Shown in pieces: positions 34,310 to 43,484 of a DNA stretch of 64,000 nucleotides (within the stretch, counting starts at the first letter, position 1; the number at the start of each line of letters is the position of its first letter). Where the stretch lies: NCBI RefSeq assembly GCF_003634315.1, contig NZ_RBXL01000001.1:4816501-4880500 (forward strand), written 5' to 3'. The notes beneath the pieces are model-generated. The model made no database searches. It was not told where the DNA came from and was given only the letters and a program-made list of their open reading frames with translations. Source of the stretch: Thiocapsa rosea (GTDB taxonomy: Bacteria > Pseudomonadota > Gammaproteobacteria > Chromatiales > Chromatiaceae). Both the position numbers and the translations under genes were made by a program.

Positions 34310-35794
34310 CTAGGGCCACTTGAGCCGCAGGACGAAGCGGCTGCCCGCGCCGAGCCGACTGTGACACTGCAGCTCTCCGCCCAAGAGCTCGGCCAGCTTG
34401 CGGCTCAGATGCAGCCCCAATCCGGTGCCTTCCCGGCCCGCAATACGGGCCGCCTGTCCCTGCACGAATGCACCGAACAGGGCCGCTTGCTCGTCCTCGT
34501 CGATGCCCGGGCCAGTATCCTCGACAAGGATCTCGACCGCGCGCTCCGCGTCGACCTCATCCACCCTCAGCGTGAGGCGCACTTGGCCGACGTCGGTAAA
34601 TTTGATCGCATTGTTTGTCAGGTTGAGCAGGATCTGGGTCAGGGTGCGCCGATCGGTCCGGAGCATCACGGCCTCTTCGGGGACATCGACAAGCAGCTCC
34701 AGACCCTTGGCAAGCGCGAGTGGCTGCAAGGACGCGGCGGTTTCACGCACCAGGCGACCGCACTCGGTCGATTCGGGGTCGAGCTTTACCCGGTCGGCCT
34801 CGATCTTGGCGAGACTGAGCAAGTCGTTGATCAGGGAAAGCAAATGCCTTGCACTATTGCGCACGATCTCAAGCTGGCGGGTCTGCTCGACATTCAGCGC
34901 GCCCGGCAGCCCCATCAACAGGGTACCGGTAAACCCGAGGACGGCATTCAGCGGGGTACGAAGCTCATGACTCATGCTCGCAAGGAAGCGATCCTTGGCA
35001 CGATTGGCCTGTTCCAGCTCGAGGTTCTTCTCCTGGAGGGCCTGCGAGAAGCGTCGACGCTCGCTGACGTCGCGAATCGCACTCATCACCAGCGGGGTGT
35101 CTTCGGTCGTCAAGGGGCTCAAGCTGATTTCGACCGGAAACTCGGACCCGTCCTTGCGCAAGCCGTAAAGCTCCAAACCGGCGCCCATCGCCCGTGGCCT
35201 CGGCCGGGCGAAATAGTGCGAGCGGTGCCCCTTGTGAGAATCCCGGAACCGCTCCGGAAGCAGCATTTCGACCAGCGATGCGCGCAGTTCGCCCGCTCTA
35301 TACCCGAACAGGCGCTCCGCCTGCGTATTGGCGATGAGGATGTGGCCGGTCGGATTGACGATGACGATGCCGTCCGGGGTCGACTCGAGCAGCTCGCGAT
35401 ACCGCAGCTCCAATGCCTTGCTGTCGCGCCGGACCTTCAGTGAGGTGACGTCCTTCTCGGAAAACAGCAACAGCGCATCGACGCCGTCGCCGGACGCCTG
35501 CAGGAGCCGTGCGGAGATGTCGACATAGATCAGCGTGCCGTCCTTCCTGCGGCGCAACGTCTCGAAGGTACCGCTCCCGCGCCGGAGCGTCTCGGCCACG
35601 AAGTTGCGCTGCTCTTCGCCACCGTCGGGGATGACGATGAGTGTCTCGAGCGGCACGCCCACGGCTTCGGCACTCGTGCAACCGAACATCCGCTGCGCCC
35701 CGGCGCCCCAACGACACACCCTGCCCGCTCCGTCGAGCAACATGAGTGCATCGGGGAGATCGGCATCCCAGAGATCGGCATGGTGCGCAAACAT
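34310..35794 (-). CDS. PAS-domain sensor histidine kinase
   Basis: Cytoplasmic kinase of 494 residues without membrane helices. PAS domain 1 is at about 10-120 (DALMLLDGAGRVCRWGAGAQRMFG). PAS domain 2 is at 130-255 (LLESTPDGIVIVNPTGHI) with a PAC segment. The dimerisation/phospho-acceptor domain has FLASMSHELRTPLNAVLGF. The HATPase domain has the N box LNLTNNAIKF, DTGPGIDEDE and GTGLGLHLSRKLAELLGG. First gene of the three-gene signalling operon. PAS sequences suggest redox, light or small-molecule sensing, but no cofactor ligand can be named. Confidence 0.92.
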   Translation of the reverse strand: MFAHHADLWDADLPDALMLLDGAGRVCRWGAGAQRMFGCTSAEAVGVPLETLIVIPDGGEEQRNFVAETLRRGSGTFETLRRRKDGTLIYVDISARLLQASGDGVDALLLFSEKDVTSLKVRRDSKALELRYRELLESTPDGIVIVNPTGHILIANTQAERLFGYRAGELRASLVEMLLPERFRDSHKGHRSHYFARPRPRAMGAGLELYGLRKDGSEFPVEISLSPLTTEDTPLVMSAIRDVSERRRFSQALQEKNLELEQANRAKDRFLASMSHELRTPLNAVLGFTGTLLMGLPGALNVEQTRQLEIVRNSARHLLSLINDLLSLAKIEADRVKLDPESTECGRLVRETAASLQPLALAKGLELLVDVPEEAVMLRTDRRTLTQILLNLTNNAIKFTDVGQVRLTLRVDEVDAERAVEILVEDTGPGIDEDEQAALFGAFVQGQAARIAGREGTGLGLHLSRKLAELLGGELQCHSRLGAGSRFVLRLKWP

Positions 35795-36278
35795 CTATCG
35801 CCTCCTCCGGCCGCCGCAACGACAGGCAGCTCGTAAGGTTAACTATAGCGTTGCGGGGACAATTTCCAATCGTTTTGGTTGGTTTTTAGCCCACCTCCGT
35901 CGAGCAGGCGGCGCCTCGCGGCGCGTAGCAGCGCGTAGCAGCGGTGATTAGCCGTTCGTCGGAGGGATACCGGGCTGACGGCCCCGTCCCGGTCAATCGC
36001 AGGGTTTGAATCAGAGAAAGCCCGGATCGATTCCGATACAGCAGGCGCGTCGTTTTCGACCCCGGCATCCTGCCTCCGCAGGATGACGTGTTCCGATTCT
36101 CAAACTCAGTGAAACGCACATGTGTTCGTTTCACATTGACGTATATCAGGGCCATCCGTCGGAAGAACGCGGGAGAATGCCGAGCACTCAAGTCGGAATA
36201 CGACTTTCATCCCAGCGGCGTGGAGCCTCGCCCGGCATGGGCTCGGCACGGCTCGCATCCGTCCGGAGACTGACATCC
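35795..36278. other. Non-coding region with a 10-bp direct repeat
   Basis: 484 bp between the divergent kinase operon and petA with no supported gene. It holds two adjacent copies of GCGCGTAGCA (35921-35940). The petA promoter is expected close to 36279; I could not assign -35/-10 boxes. Confidence 0.6.
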
Positions 36279-36872
36279 ATGAGCAAGCAAGAAGTGAACA
36301 CGACGAGACGACGCGTCCTCGTCGCAGCCGCCAGTGTGGTGGGCGCCGGCGGCGCGGGCTTTGCGCTGGTCCCGTTCGTCGCCTCGATGAATCCGAGCGC
36401 CCGCGCCCGCGCCGCCGGTGCGCCGGTCGAGGCGGATATCGCGAACCTGGAGCCGGGCGGTCTGTTGCGCGTCAAATGGCGCGGCAAACCGGTGTGGATC
36501 GTTCATCGGACGCCCGAGATGCTCGCATCCTTGTCGCGCAACGACCCGAATCTGGTCGATCCGACCTCCGAGGTGGCCCAACAGCCGGAGTATTGTCGAA
36601 ACGCCACACGCGCCATCAAGCCGGCCTACTTGGTTGCGATCGGGATCTGCACGCATCTCGGCTGCTCGCCGATCTACCGGCCCGAGGTCGCCCCCGAGGA
36701 TATGGGTTCGGATTGGACGGGCGGCTTTTTCTGCCCCTGCCACGGCTCGCGCTTCGATCTGGCAGCCCGGGTGTTCAAGAACGTCCCGGCACCGACCAAT
36801 CTGGTCATCCCGAAACATACTTACCTCGACGAGACGACGCTTCTCATCGGCGAGGATGGCCTGCCGGGCTGA
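36279..36872 (+). CDS. petA: Ubiquinol-cytochrome c reductase Rieske iron-sulfur subunit
   Basis: Rieske protein of the cytochrome bc1 complex, 197 residues. N-terminal Tat-like signal/anchor (TRRRVLVAAASVVGAGGAG), then the conserved RVKWRGKPVWIVHRTPEML. The 2Fe-2S cluster ligands are in CTHLGCSPI and CPCHGSRFD. ATG 36279 has GGAG upstream. In most proteobacteria petA is followed by petB (cytochrome b) and petC (cytochrome c1). Here the next gene is sbcB on the opposite strand, so the gene is solitary, and 36873-37071 holds nothing I recognise. Confidence 0.93.
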   Translation: MSKQEVNTTRRRVLVAAASVVGAGGAGFALVPFVASMNPSARARAAGAPVEADIANLEPGGLLRVKWRGKPVWIVHRTPEMLASLSRNDPNLVDPTSEVAQQPEYCRNATRAIKPAYLVAIGICTHLGCSPIYRPEVAPEDMGSDWTGGFFCPCHGSRFDLAARVFKNVPAPTNLVIPKHTYLDETTLLIGEDGLPG

Positions 36873-37071
36873 TTCACGGAATGACCTCGACCGGAGGCCC
36901 TCATGACGCATCCCCCACGCCAGACGATTCGGCGTTTCGGCATGCCTTCGGCGCAGCCTGTCTCGATGGCGGGTCGGTCGGGAGATCGGCGGGAGGTCGG
37001 CGGATGGTCGAGGGATGGTTGGGCGATCCTTGGCAGCGCCAGCGTCTTCTCGGCAACGACCTCCCCTGCCC

Positions 37072-38526
37072 TCAAGCCTCCGCGTCGAGCACCCGTTCGG
37101 CCCACTCGGCGAGGTCTTCGAGGATCGCAAGCTTGTCCGGATCACGGGCGTACTGCTCGGTCAGCGCACTCAGGCACTGCTCGAACTGCTCGATGACGAT
37201 ACTGCCGCCTGCGTCGGGATCGGTGAGGCGGGCGAGACGGAACAGATCCCAGTCCTCGCGCTCTTCGGGGGTGAGGGTCTCGGGCCAGTTCCGGGCGCGA
37301 TAACGCAGCAGCATCTCACCGAGACGCGGGTCTTGAAAGCGCGGCGCATGCTCGCTCAGCGCGGCGGGATCGAGTCCGTGGATCGCGTCCATGGCGCGGC
37401 GATCGGCGTCCGAGAAGAAGCCGCCCGAGTAGATCATGAGATCGGGGTCGGTCTCGGTCGGTCCATCGGGGGTGCCATGGACCGCGCGGACCTTCTCTTC
37501 GATTGCCGCCGCGGCCTCGCGTAACCTGCGCGCGTGATCGGCGACCGCGTCCGGATCGATCGACCAGCGCGCCGCGGCCTCGGGCTCAAGGGTCTTCATC
37601 GGGGCCAGAACCGGCGCGCGATTGACGTGGATCGTCTTCAGCGGGACGCGCTCGACGCCGTCGGGAAGCGCGCTTGCGGGCGTGAAGAGTCTGGTCCGCA
37701 GCTCGTCGGCGGAAAGATCGAGCAACAGCTCCGGCGGCGCGCGCAGATCGACACAGATCACGCCGTTGCCGTTGGCGGGATGGGCACAGAGCGGCAGGAT
37801 CGGCGCGATACAGCCTTGGGCGGCCGGATAGCGCGCCGAGACATGCAGGAGCGCCACGCCGCGATCGAGCAGATCGCGAACGCGCTGCTTCTCGCGCAGG
37901 GTGAGGGCATAGTCGAACAGCTTGGGCTGGGCGTGCCGCAGACGGCGCGCCAAGGCGATGGTCGCGCGCACGTCGGCGAGCGCGTCATGGGCCTGACCGT
38001 GGTCGATCCCGTTGGCGGCGGTGAGATGCTCGAGCTTGAAGGACGTGGTGCCGTCTTCGCGGGTCGGCCATTCCAAACCGCCCGGGCGCAGGGCGTGGGC
38101 GAGCCGCAGGGCGTCGATCAGATCCCAGCGGGAATTGCCGTTGCGCCACTCGCGCGCGTAGGGATCGAGGAGGTTGCGGTAGAGCAGGTTGCGCGTGACC
38201 TCGTCGTCGAAGCGCATGCTGTTGTACCCGACCCCGCAGGTTCCGGGGACACTCAGCTCGGCGTTGACGGCGGCGGCGAACTCGGCCTCGATCAACCCTT
38301 CGCGCTCGGCGATCCCGGGCGTGATGCCGGTGATGAGACAGGCTTCGGGGTGCGGGAGAAGATCGGTCGAGGGACGACAAAAGAACATGCAAGGATCGCC
38401 GATCTCGTTGAGATCGACGTCCGTGCGGACAGCCGCGAACTGGCACGGCCGGTCGCGACGCGGATCCGAGCCCCAGGTCTCGTAGTCGTGCCAGAGAAAG
38501 GTCGGTGCGTTCGGACGACCGGCCAC
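37072..38526 (-). CDS. sbcB: Exodeoxyribonuclease I
   Basis: 3'-5' single-strand DNA exonuclease of the DnaQ fold, used in recombination and mismatch repair. The DEDDh residues are visible: FLWHDYETWG (Asp, Glu), the central GYNSMRFDDE (Asp), and GQAHDALADVRAT (His, Asp). The C-terminal SH3-like and helical domains are present (484 residues; E. coli 475). Starts at GTG 38526, five bases from the neighbouring repeat, which therefore lies in its 5' leader. Confidence 0.93.
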   Translation of the reverse strand: MAGRPNAPTFLWHDYETWGSDPRRDRPCQFAAVRTDVDLNEIGDPCMFFCRPSTDLLPHPEACLITGITPGIAEREGLIEAEFAAAVNAELSVPGTCGVGYNSMRFDDEVTRNLLYRNLLDPYAREWRNGNSRWDLIDALRLAHALRPGGLEWPTREDGTTSFKLEHLTAANGIDHGQAHDALADVRATIALARRLRHAQPKLFDYALTLREKQRVRDLLDRGVALLHVSARYPAAQGCIAPILPLCAHPANGNGVICVDLRAPPELLLDLSADELRTRLFTPASALPDGVERVPLKTIHVNRAPVLAPMKTLEPEAAARWSIDPDAVADHARRLREAAAAIEEKVRAVHGTPDGPTETDPDLMIYSGGFFSDADRRAMDAIHGLDPAALSEHAPRFQDPRLGEMLLRYRARNWPETLTPEEREDWDLFRLARLTDPDAGGSIVIEQFEQCLSALTEQYARDPDKLAILEDLAEWAERVLDAEA

Positions 38527-38531
38527 TCGTC

Positions 38532-38724
38532 TTAAACCGCGTCCAGAGTGAAATGCGTTATTTTCATGTTGTGTCGGGCTCGCGGATTGTTCCGACCTTT
38601 GTGCAGACGCGGTTTAAAATCATCTATTTTTAATCTTTTAAACCGCGCCGGCTCCAGCGGCCGTCAAATCTGCCGGGGCCGATCCCATCCAAAAACATCG
38701 CATACCGCGTGGGGCGCGGTTTAA
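38532..38724. repeat. Doublet repeat, 193 bp
   Basis: GTC-type module TTAAACCGCGTCCAGAGTG...CAGACGCGGTTTAA, spacer AATCATCTATTTTTAATCTT, GCC-type module ending GGGGCGCGGTTTAA. It provides the TAA stop of rplS and lies in the leader of sbcB. Confidence 0.92.
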
Positions 38725-39065
38725 ATCTTCTCGCGGATACGGGCGCTCTTGCCGGTACGGCCTCGAAGGTAGTAGAGCTTGGCGCGACGCACGTCGCCCT
38801 TGCGCTTGACCTCGATGCCGGCGATCACCGGGCTATGGGTCTGGAAGACGCGTTCGACCCCTTCGCCGTGGGACATCTTGCGGACCGTGAAGGCCGAGTT
38901 CAGACCGCGGTTGCGGATGGCGATCACGACGCCCTCGAAGGCCTGAAGACGCTCGCGGGCACCTTCCTTCACGCGGACCTGGACGACGACGGTGTCGCCC
39001 GGGGAAAACTCAGGGACTTCGGCCTTCATTTGCTCTGCTTCGAGCTGGAGAATGATGTTGCTCAT
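38721..39065 (-). CDS. rplS: 50S ribosomal protein L19
   Basis: Complete L19 of 114 residues: [20 protein letters not shown], the [19 protein letters not shown] block, [13 protein letters not shown] and [19 protein letters not shown]. Last gene of rpsP-rimM-trmD-rplS. The stop TAA belongs to the adjacent dispersed repeat. Confidence 0.98.
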   Translation of the reverse strand: MSNIILQLEAEQMKAEVPEFSPGDTVVVQVRVKEGARERLQAFEGVVIAIRNRGLNSAFTVRKMSHGEGVERVFQTHSPVIAGIEVKRKGDVRRAKLYYLRGRTGKSARIREKI

Positions 39066-39086
39066 GGTTTCCTTCGGCTCCTGTTC

Positions 39087-39836
39087 TCAACCGGCCTCAT
39101 CGTCGTGACGGGACCGGACAAATTCATCGAGCAGCGCCTGCTCGTGCGGATTCAAACCGCGCCGCTCCAGCAGATCGGGGCGACGCCGGTAGGTTCGCCC
39201 GAGGGCCTGCTGCAACCTCCAGCGCGCGATCGCGGCGTGATCGCCGCCGATCAAGACTTCGGGCACCCGGCGCCCTTCGATCTCGGGCGGTCGGGTGTAA
39301 TGCGGGCAATCCAGCAACCCGTCGGTGTGCGAATCCTGGCTGGCCGAGTCGACATGCCCGAGGGCACCGGGCAGCAGTCGAATGACCGCATCCATCACCA
39401 CCATGGCCGCCAACTCTCCGCCGCTCAGGACGTAATCGCCGATCGACCATTCCTCGTCGATATGGCCCTCGATCAAGCGCTCGTCGACACCTTCGTAACG
39501 CCCGGCGACCAGGATCAAGCCGGGCCGACTCGACAAGGCCGCCATCGCAGCCTGGTCCAATACCCTACCCTGCGGCGAGAGGTAAGCGACCCGACTGTCC
39601 GGAGCCTCCGCGCGCGCCGCGGCGATGGCATCGCGCAACGGCTCGACCTTCATCAACATCCCGGGGCCGCCCCCATAGGGACGATCGTCGACGGTGCGAT
39701 GCCGATCGTGCGTGAAGTCACGCGGGTTCCAGAGATGCAGCTCGGCGACACCGCGGATCAGGGCTCGGCCCGTGACGCCTTGGTCGAGCAGGACCCCGAA
39801 CAGCTCCGGGAACAGGGTGACGACATCGAAGCGCAT
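39087..39836 (-). CDS. trmD: tRNA (guanine37-N1)-methyltransferase
   Basis: Knotted SPOUT methyltransferase that makes m1G37 in tRNAs. [14 protein letters not shown] at the N-terminus, then [49 protein letters not shown] and the C-terminal [19 protein letters not shown] 39836 or the adjacent in-frame ATG 39839 is the start. Third gene of the ribosomal operon. Confidence 0.97.
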   Translation of the reverse strand: MRFDVVTLFPELFGVLLDQGVTGRALIRGVAELHLWNPRDFTHDRHRTVDDRPYGGGPGMLMKVEPLRDAIAAARAEAPDSRVAYLSPQGRVLDQAAMAALSSRPGLILVAGRYEGVDERLIEGHIDEEWSIGDYVLSGGELAAMVVMDAVIRLLPGALGHVDSASQDSHTDGLLDCPHYTRPPEIEGRRVPEVLIGGDHAAIARWRLQQALGRTYRRRPDLLERRGLNPHEQALLDEFVRSRHDDEAG

Positions 39837-39909
39837 CATGGATCCAGGCCCCGATCACATCGGAGCATCTCGGTCATGACGCGCCGTCGAGGATGTCCGA
39901 ACCGAAGCG

Positions 39910-40419
39910 CTAGAACGACGGATCCCAATCCACCAGCATCCGGCGTTGCTCGAAATCGACGTCCTTGACCACGTCGCCCCAAACAAAGGGCAAGAGCCGC
40001 TCTCGATCACCCTTGACGACGATGACGTCGTTTGCGCCGGTCGCGAAGAGATGATCAATCGAGCCGAGCGCGACACCCTCGGTCGTCTCGACCGCGAGCC
40101 CTTCGAGATCGACCCAGTAAAATTCATCGTGCGAGGCCGGCGGCAGCTGATCACGAACGACTGCGATATCCTGCCCGACGAGTGCAGCCGCTCGGTCGCG
40201 GTCGTCGCAGCCGCGAAGGCTGACGACAATACCCTTGCCGTGCCGCTTTCCTTCGTTCACCGTCCAAGCTGTCGCGTCTGCGCCGAGCAGCCAGGGCGAG
40301 TATCCCAGGATGCCTTCCGGAGGATCCGTCTCAGACATCACCTTCAACCAGCCGCGCACCCCGTACACACCGGCGATGTGTCCGACGACGATTCGCGTCG
40401 AATCCGGTTGTCCGGCCAT
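39910..40419 (-). CDS. rimM: 16S rRNA processing protein RimM
   Basis: 30S maturation factor that binds S19. N-terminal RimM domain (VVGHIAGVYGVRGWLKV) and C-terminal PRC-barrel (EFYWVDLEGLAVETTEGVALG). 169 residues, 46 bp downstream of rpsP and upstream of trmD, as usual. Confidence 0.96.
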   Translation of the reverse strand: MAGQPDSTRIVVGHIAGVYGVRGWLKVMSETDPPEGILGYSPWLLGADATAWTVNEGKRHGKGIVVSLRGCDDRDRAAALVGQDIAVVRDQLPPASHDEFYWVDLEGLAVETTEGVALGSIDHLFATGANDVIVVKGDRERLLPFVWGDVVKDVDFEQRRMLVDWDPSF

Positions 40420-40465
40420 CGAACAGGGCGATTCGCGTCGGCTTCGCGTGTTGCGATCGTTCGGA

Positions 40466-40735
40466 CTAGGCAGCGACGGCGGTTGCCGACTCTTCGCGAG
40501 CGGCCTGCTTGAGAAGCTGCTTCACGCGGTCGGTCGGCTGAGCACCGCGCTCGAGCCAATAGTCGGCACGCTGACGATCGACGCGCAACTCGATCTCGCC
40601 GCCCTTGGCGAGCGGGTTGAAGAAGCCGAGGCGCTCGATATAACGCCCATCACGCTTGGCGCGGATGTCGGCGACAACGATCTGATAAAAAGGGTTCTTC
40701 TTGGAGCCACCCCGAGACAAACGAATCGTAACCAT
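40466..40735 (-). CDS. rpsP: 30S ribosomal protein S16
   Basis: Complete S16: [35 protein letters not shown] and [14 protein letters not shown]. First gene of the operon here; ffh, often just upstream, is absent and telA is the neighbour instead. Confidence 0.98.
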   Translation of the reverse strand: MVTIRLSRGGSKKNPFYQIVVADIRAKRDGRYIERLGFFNPLAKGGEIELRVDRQRADYWLERGAQPTDRVKQLLKQAAREESATAVAA

Positions 40736-40844
40736 GTGCTGTCCTGGACCCAGACGATTGGACGTTGCGGGAATCGCCCCGCAGGTAAACGCGCAAATAT
40801 ACAGAATCTGCGGAAAAATGGAAGTGGTATAGCGAACGCGCGTG

Positions 40845-42053
40845 CTATTGATCGGTTCGCCGAGCGCTCGCCGAGGTCAGGGTTCGACGCAGATCGGCCT
40901 CGAGGCGTTCGAGTTCCTGGCTGGCGATGGCGCGTGCGCGCTTGCCCTCGTCGGCGATCGCCAGACTTTCCTCGATCGTCTCGATCAGGGTCTGATTGGC
41001 GTGCTTGACCACCTCGATGTCGAAGACGCCGCGCTCGATCTGGCGGCGCGACTCGGCGTTGGCCGACTTGAGATTATCCGCATTGGCGCGCAGCAGATCG
41101 TTGGTGAGATCGGTGGCGGCCCTGATGGTCTCCGCCGCCTCGCCCGACCGGTAGATGGTGACGGCCTGGGCCAGTTGTTGGCGCCATAGCGGCACGGTGT
41201 TGACCAGGGTCGAGTTGATCTTGTTGATGAGACCCTTGTCGTTTTCCTGGACCATACGGATGCTGGGTAGGCCCTGCATGGTCACCTGTCGCGTGAGCTT
41301 CAGGTCATAGACGCGCCGGTCCAGCTCATCGCGGACGCCGCGCAGATCCTTCAGGCGCTGCACCTCGACCATGTCGGTGCTGGTCGCGACCTGCGCCGCG
41401 AGCGCGGGGATGGTCGATTCATCCAACTCGGCGAGCTTCGCCTCGCCTGCCGCGATGTACTGCTCCAGGGTGCGAAAATAATCCAGGTTGGCCGCGTAGA
41501 GCCGGTCGAGCGACGTGACGTCGGTCAGGAGCTTGGTTTTGTGGCGCTCCAACTGTCCTGAGATGGTCTCGATCTGATCGCGGACTGCCTCGTATTCCTG
41601 CAGAAACTTCACGACAGGACGACCTTTACCGGTCAGACGCGCCAATAGACCAGGCTTGCGGTTCGGATTGAGATCATCGACACGAAACCCCTTGAGCGTG
41701 GTGACCATCTCGCTCAGCGCGGCCCCGGCAGGGCCAATGTCTTTGGCCCGCACCCCTTCGAGCATTTGGTCCGAGACCTCGGTGAGGCGCTCTTGGGCCT
41801 TGGAGCCGAAGAAGAGGATCGAGTGGGTGTCGTTCAGATCCAGCTCCTGCAGCAGGCGCCCGAGCTGCGCCTCGTCGATCTGCGGTACCTGCGTCTCCTC
41901 GGCAACCATGAGCGGCCGCTCCGCCGCACGCGGCGAGCCGGCGAGTGTGGTCTGCGCGACGGGGTCGGCTGTCGGCGCAGGCCGGACGCCCGCCCCTTGC
42001 CCCTGTGCGTGAGGATCCATCACTGCCGCATCGACTTGCTCTCGCTCGCTCAC
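40845..42053 (-). CDS. TelA/toxic anion resistance family protein
   Basis: Cytoplasmic helical protein of 402 residues (PF05816-type). Conserved segments: [47 protein letters not shown]-like helix ([15 protein letters not shown]) and [20 protein letters not shown]. Members are linked to tellurite and other envelope stress, but the mechanism is unknown. Proteins of this family usually pair with an XpaC-like protein, here the next gene upstream. Confidence 0.9.
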   Translation of the reverse strand: MSEREQVDAAVMDPHAQGQGAGVRPAPTADPVAQTTLAGSPRAAERPLMVAEETQVPQIDEAQLGRLLQELDLNDTHSILFFGSKAQERLTEVSDQMLEGVRAKDIGPAGAALSEMVTTLKGFRVDDLNPNRKPGLLARLTGKGRPVVKFLQEYEAVRDQIETISGQLERHKTKLLTDVTSLDRLYAANLDYFRTLEQYIAAGEAKLAELDESTIPALAAQVATSTDMVEVQRLKDLRGVRDELDRRVYDLKLTRQVTMQGLPSIRMVQENDKGLINKINSTLVNTVPLWRQQLAQAVTIYRSGEAAETIRAATDLTNDLLRANADNLKSANAESRRQIERGVFDIEVVKHANQTLIETIEESLAIADEGKRARAIASQELERLEADLRRTLTSASARRTDQ

Positions 42054-42072
42054 TCAATCTCTCCCAATCGGT

Positions 42073-42155
42073 TTAAACCGCGCCCCACCGAGGCCATTGT
42101 TCGCCGCGACGAGAGACCGACGCGGAAACCTCGAATGTCACCCACTGCGCGGTTT
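42073..42155. repeat. Single-module copy of the repeat family, degenerate
   Basis: TTAAACCGCGCCCCACC...CTGCGCGGTTTCG, about 83 bp, between xpaC and telA. It separates two genes expected to be co-transcribed without breaking either. Confidence 0.6.
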
Positions 42156-42157
42156 CG

Positions 42158-43078
42158 CTACTGAATGCCTTCGCGCTCGAGCTGCTTCTTCAGCACCTCG
42201 ATCTGGATATCGAGGTCCATCACGTCGGTCTTCAACAGCCGCTGATGCTGCTCGTCGAACACCTGCTCGACCGTCACCAGGACATTGCGAAAATTCTGCT
42301 CCAACTCACGCGAATCCGCCAGGCGGTGGGTCCGTGCGTAACCGTCCGCGACCTGCTGGACCCCGTCGAGATAGACGCTCAAAAACTTGCGTGCCCGAAA
42401 GAGGTCGGTGGGCCGATCCGCGATCTGATTCAGGATCAAACGACCCTGCGACCCGATGTGCTGCAGGCGGATCTTCAGCTCCGGATTGGCGATGGTCTTC
42501 GCCGCGCGGTCCAGATCGATCAGCTTGCGCTCGGCCTCCGCCAAGGCCGCCGCGACCTTGTGCGCCCGCTCGTCGGTCGTGGCGAATGCGCGCGGGCGGC
42601 CCAGCGGCTCGAATCCGTAAACAAGATGGAATCCGAGCATGGCGACCGCGGCATACGCAAGGCCGAGCCCGATGCCTTGATGAACCGAGACGACCGCGGC
42701 AAGCCCGGTTGCCAGACCCGTGAGCAGCCCCCCGATGGTCTTCAAAGGCACCCGCTGCAGACGGGTGAAGCGCAGCGTCTGCTGGGCAAGCTCGGCCTTC
42801 AATCCACGTCGTGTCAGATCCGCGGCAGCCATGAAGAGCGCAAAGATCCCGCCGTCGGCGAGCACCACGTCCAACCGCCCTGCCCCGAGCCCGATCAGGG
42901 CACCGATCAGGAGCGGGATCGGGAGCAGGTACAGCAACGTCCCTTTCGCACGGGGCCGCCTCGGACCGCCCGCGCCCTGCTCCGCACCGCCCCCCCGACC
43001 GGGCTTCACTCCGAGGATGAGTTCGGTCAGACCAAGGGTACGGCGTTGCTCGGGGGGTGTGCCCGTAGGTCGGGCCAT
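42158..43078 (-). CDS. XpaC-like (5-bromo-4-chloroindolyl phosphate hydrolysis) protein
   Basis: Membrane protein with several N-terminal helices (TLLYLLPIPLLIGALIGLGAG; GIFALFMAAADL; GGLLTGLATGLAAVVSV; LAYAAVAMLGFHLVYGF). The cytoplasmic helical domain ends DLDIQIEVLKKQLEREG. The C-terminal KIRLQHIGSQGRLILNQIADRP and ARKFLSVYLDGVQQVADGY are the XpaC family blocks. The frame is open to 43240; Met 43078 is preferred because the upstream residues look random. Probably an operon with telA. Confidence 0.85.
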   Translation of the reverse strand: MARPTGTPPEQRRTLGLTELILGVKPGRGGGAEQGAGGPRRPRAKGTLLYLLPIPLLIGALIGLGAGRLDVVLADGGIFALFMAAADLTRRGLKAELAQQTLRFTRLQRVPLKTIGGLLTGLATGLAAVVSVHQGIGLGLAYAAVAMLGFHLVYGFEPLGRPRAFATTDERAHKVAAALAEAERKLIDLDRAAKTIANPELKIRLQHIGSQGRLILNQIADRPTDLFRARKFLSVYLDGVQQVADGYARTHRLADSRELEQNFRNVLVTVEQVFDEQHQRLLKTDVMDLDIQIEVLKKQLEREGIQ

Positions 43079-43248
43079 TAGAGGGTCCACATGGCCTGAC
43101 AAGAGACCAAGCCGATGCTGAAGGTCAGCAAGACTGCGCCGAGCAGACGTATGCCCAACGGTGGTCGCGTCGGTGTTTGGGGTGCGATTGGTATTGTTTC
43201 GGGCATCGCTCGGACGTCCGTGCTCGGATAAGTTGACCACAGTCTATC

Positions 43249-43440
43249 TTAAACCGCGTCCAGAGCGAGATGCTCACTTTCGAGTGAGTTCGACGTTGGT
43301 CCATCCACGGCTCTTAGCGGGGGCGCGGTTTAAAATGATTTATTTTTTAATCTTTTAAACCGCGCCGTCTCCAGCGGTCGTCAAATCCGCCGGGGCCGAT
43401 CCCATCGAAAAGCAGCGCATACCGTACCGGGCGCGGTTTA
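43249..43440. repeat. Doublet repeat, 192 bp
   Basis: GTC-type module of the subtype with GAGTGAGTTCGACGTTGG and CGGCTCTTAGCGGGG, spacer AATGATTTATTTTTTAATC, then the GCC-type module ending GGGCGCGGTTTA. Lies between xpaC and ppc. Confidence 0.9.
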
Positions 43441-43484
43441 CATCCAACGTCCCGGTTGATCCGGGATCGAGGGCAGGGCCTGCC

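Noticed and set aside
36873-37071. A petB remnant after the Rieske gene
   Set aside because: No cytochrome b sequence can be read in any frame; the open frame there (MTHPPRQTIRR...) is not recognisable.
38532-38724. Repeats as integron attC sites or CRISPR units
   Set aside because: No integron integrase or cas gene is in the window, copies are not tandemly spaced, and the palindrome ends are unlike attC core sites.
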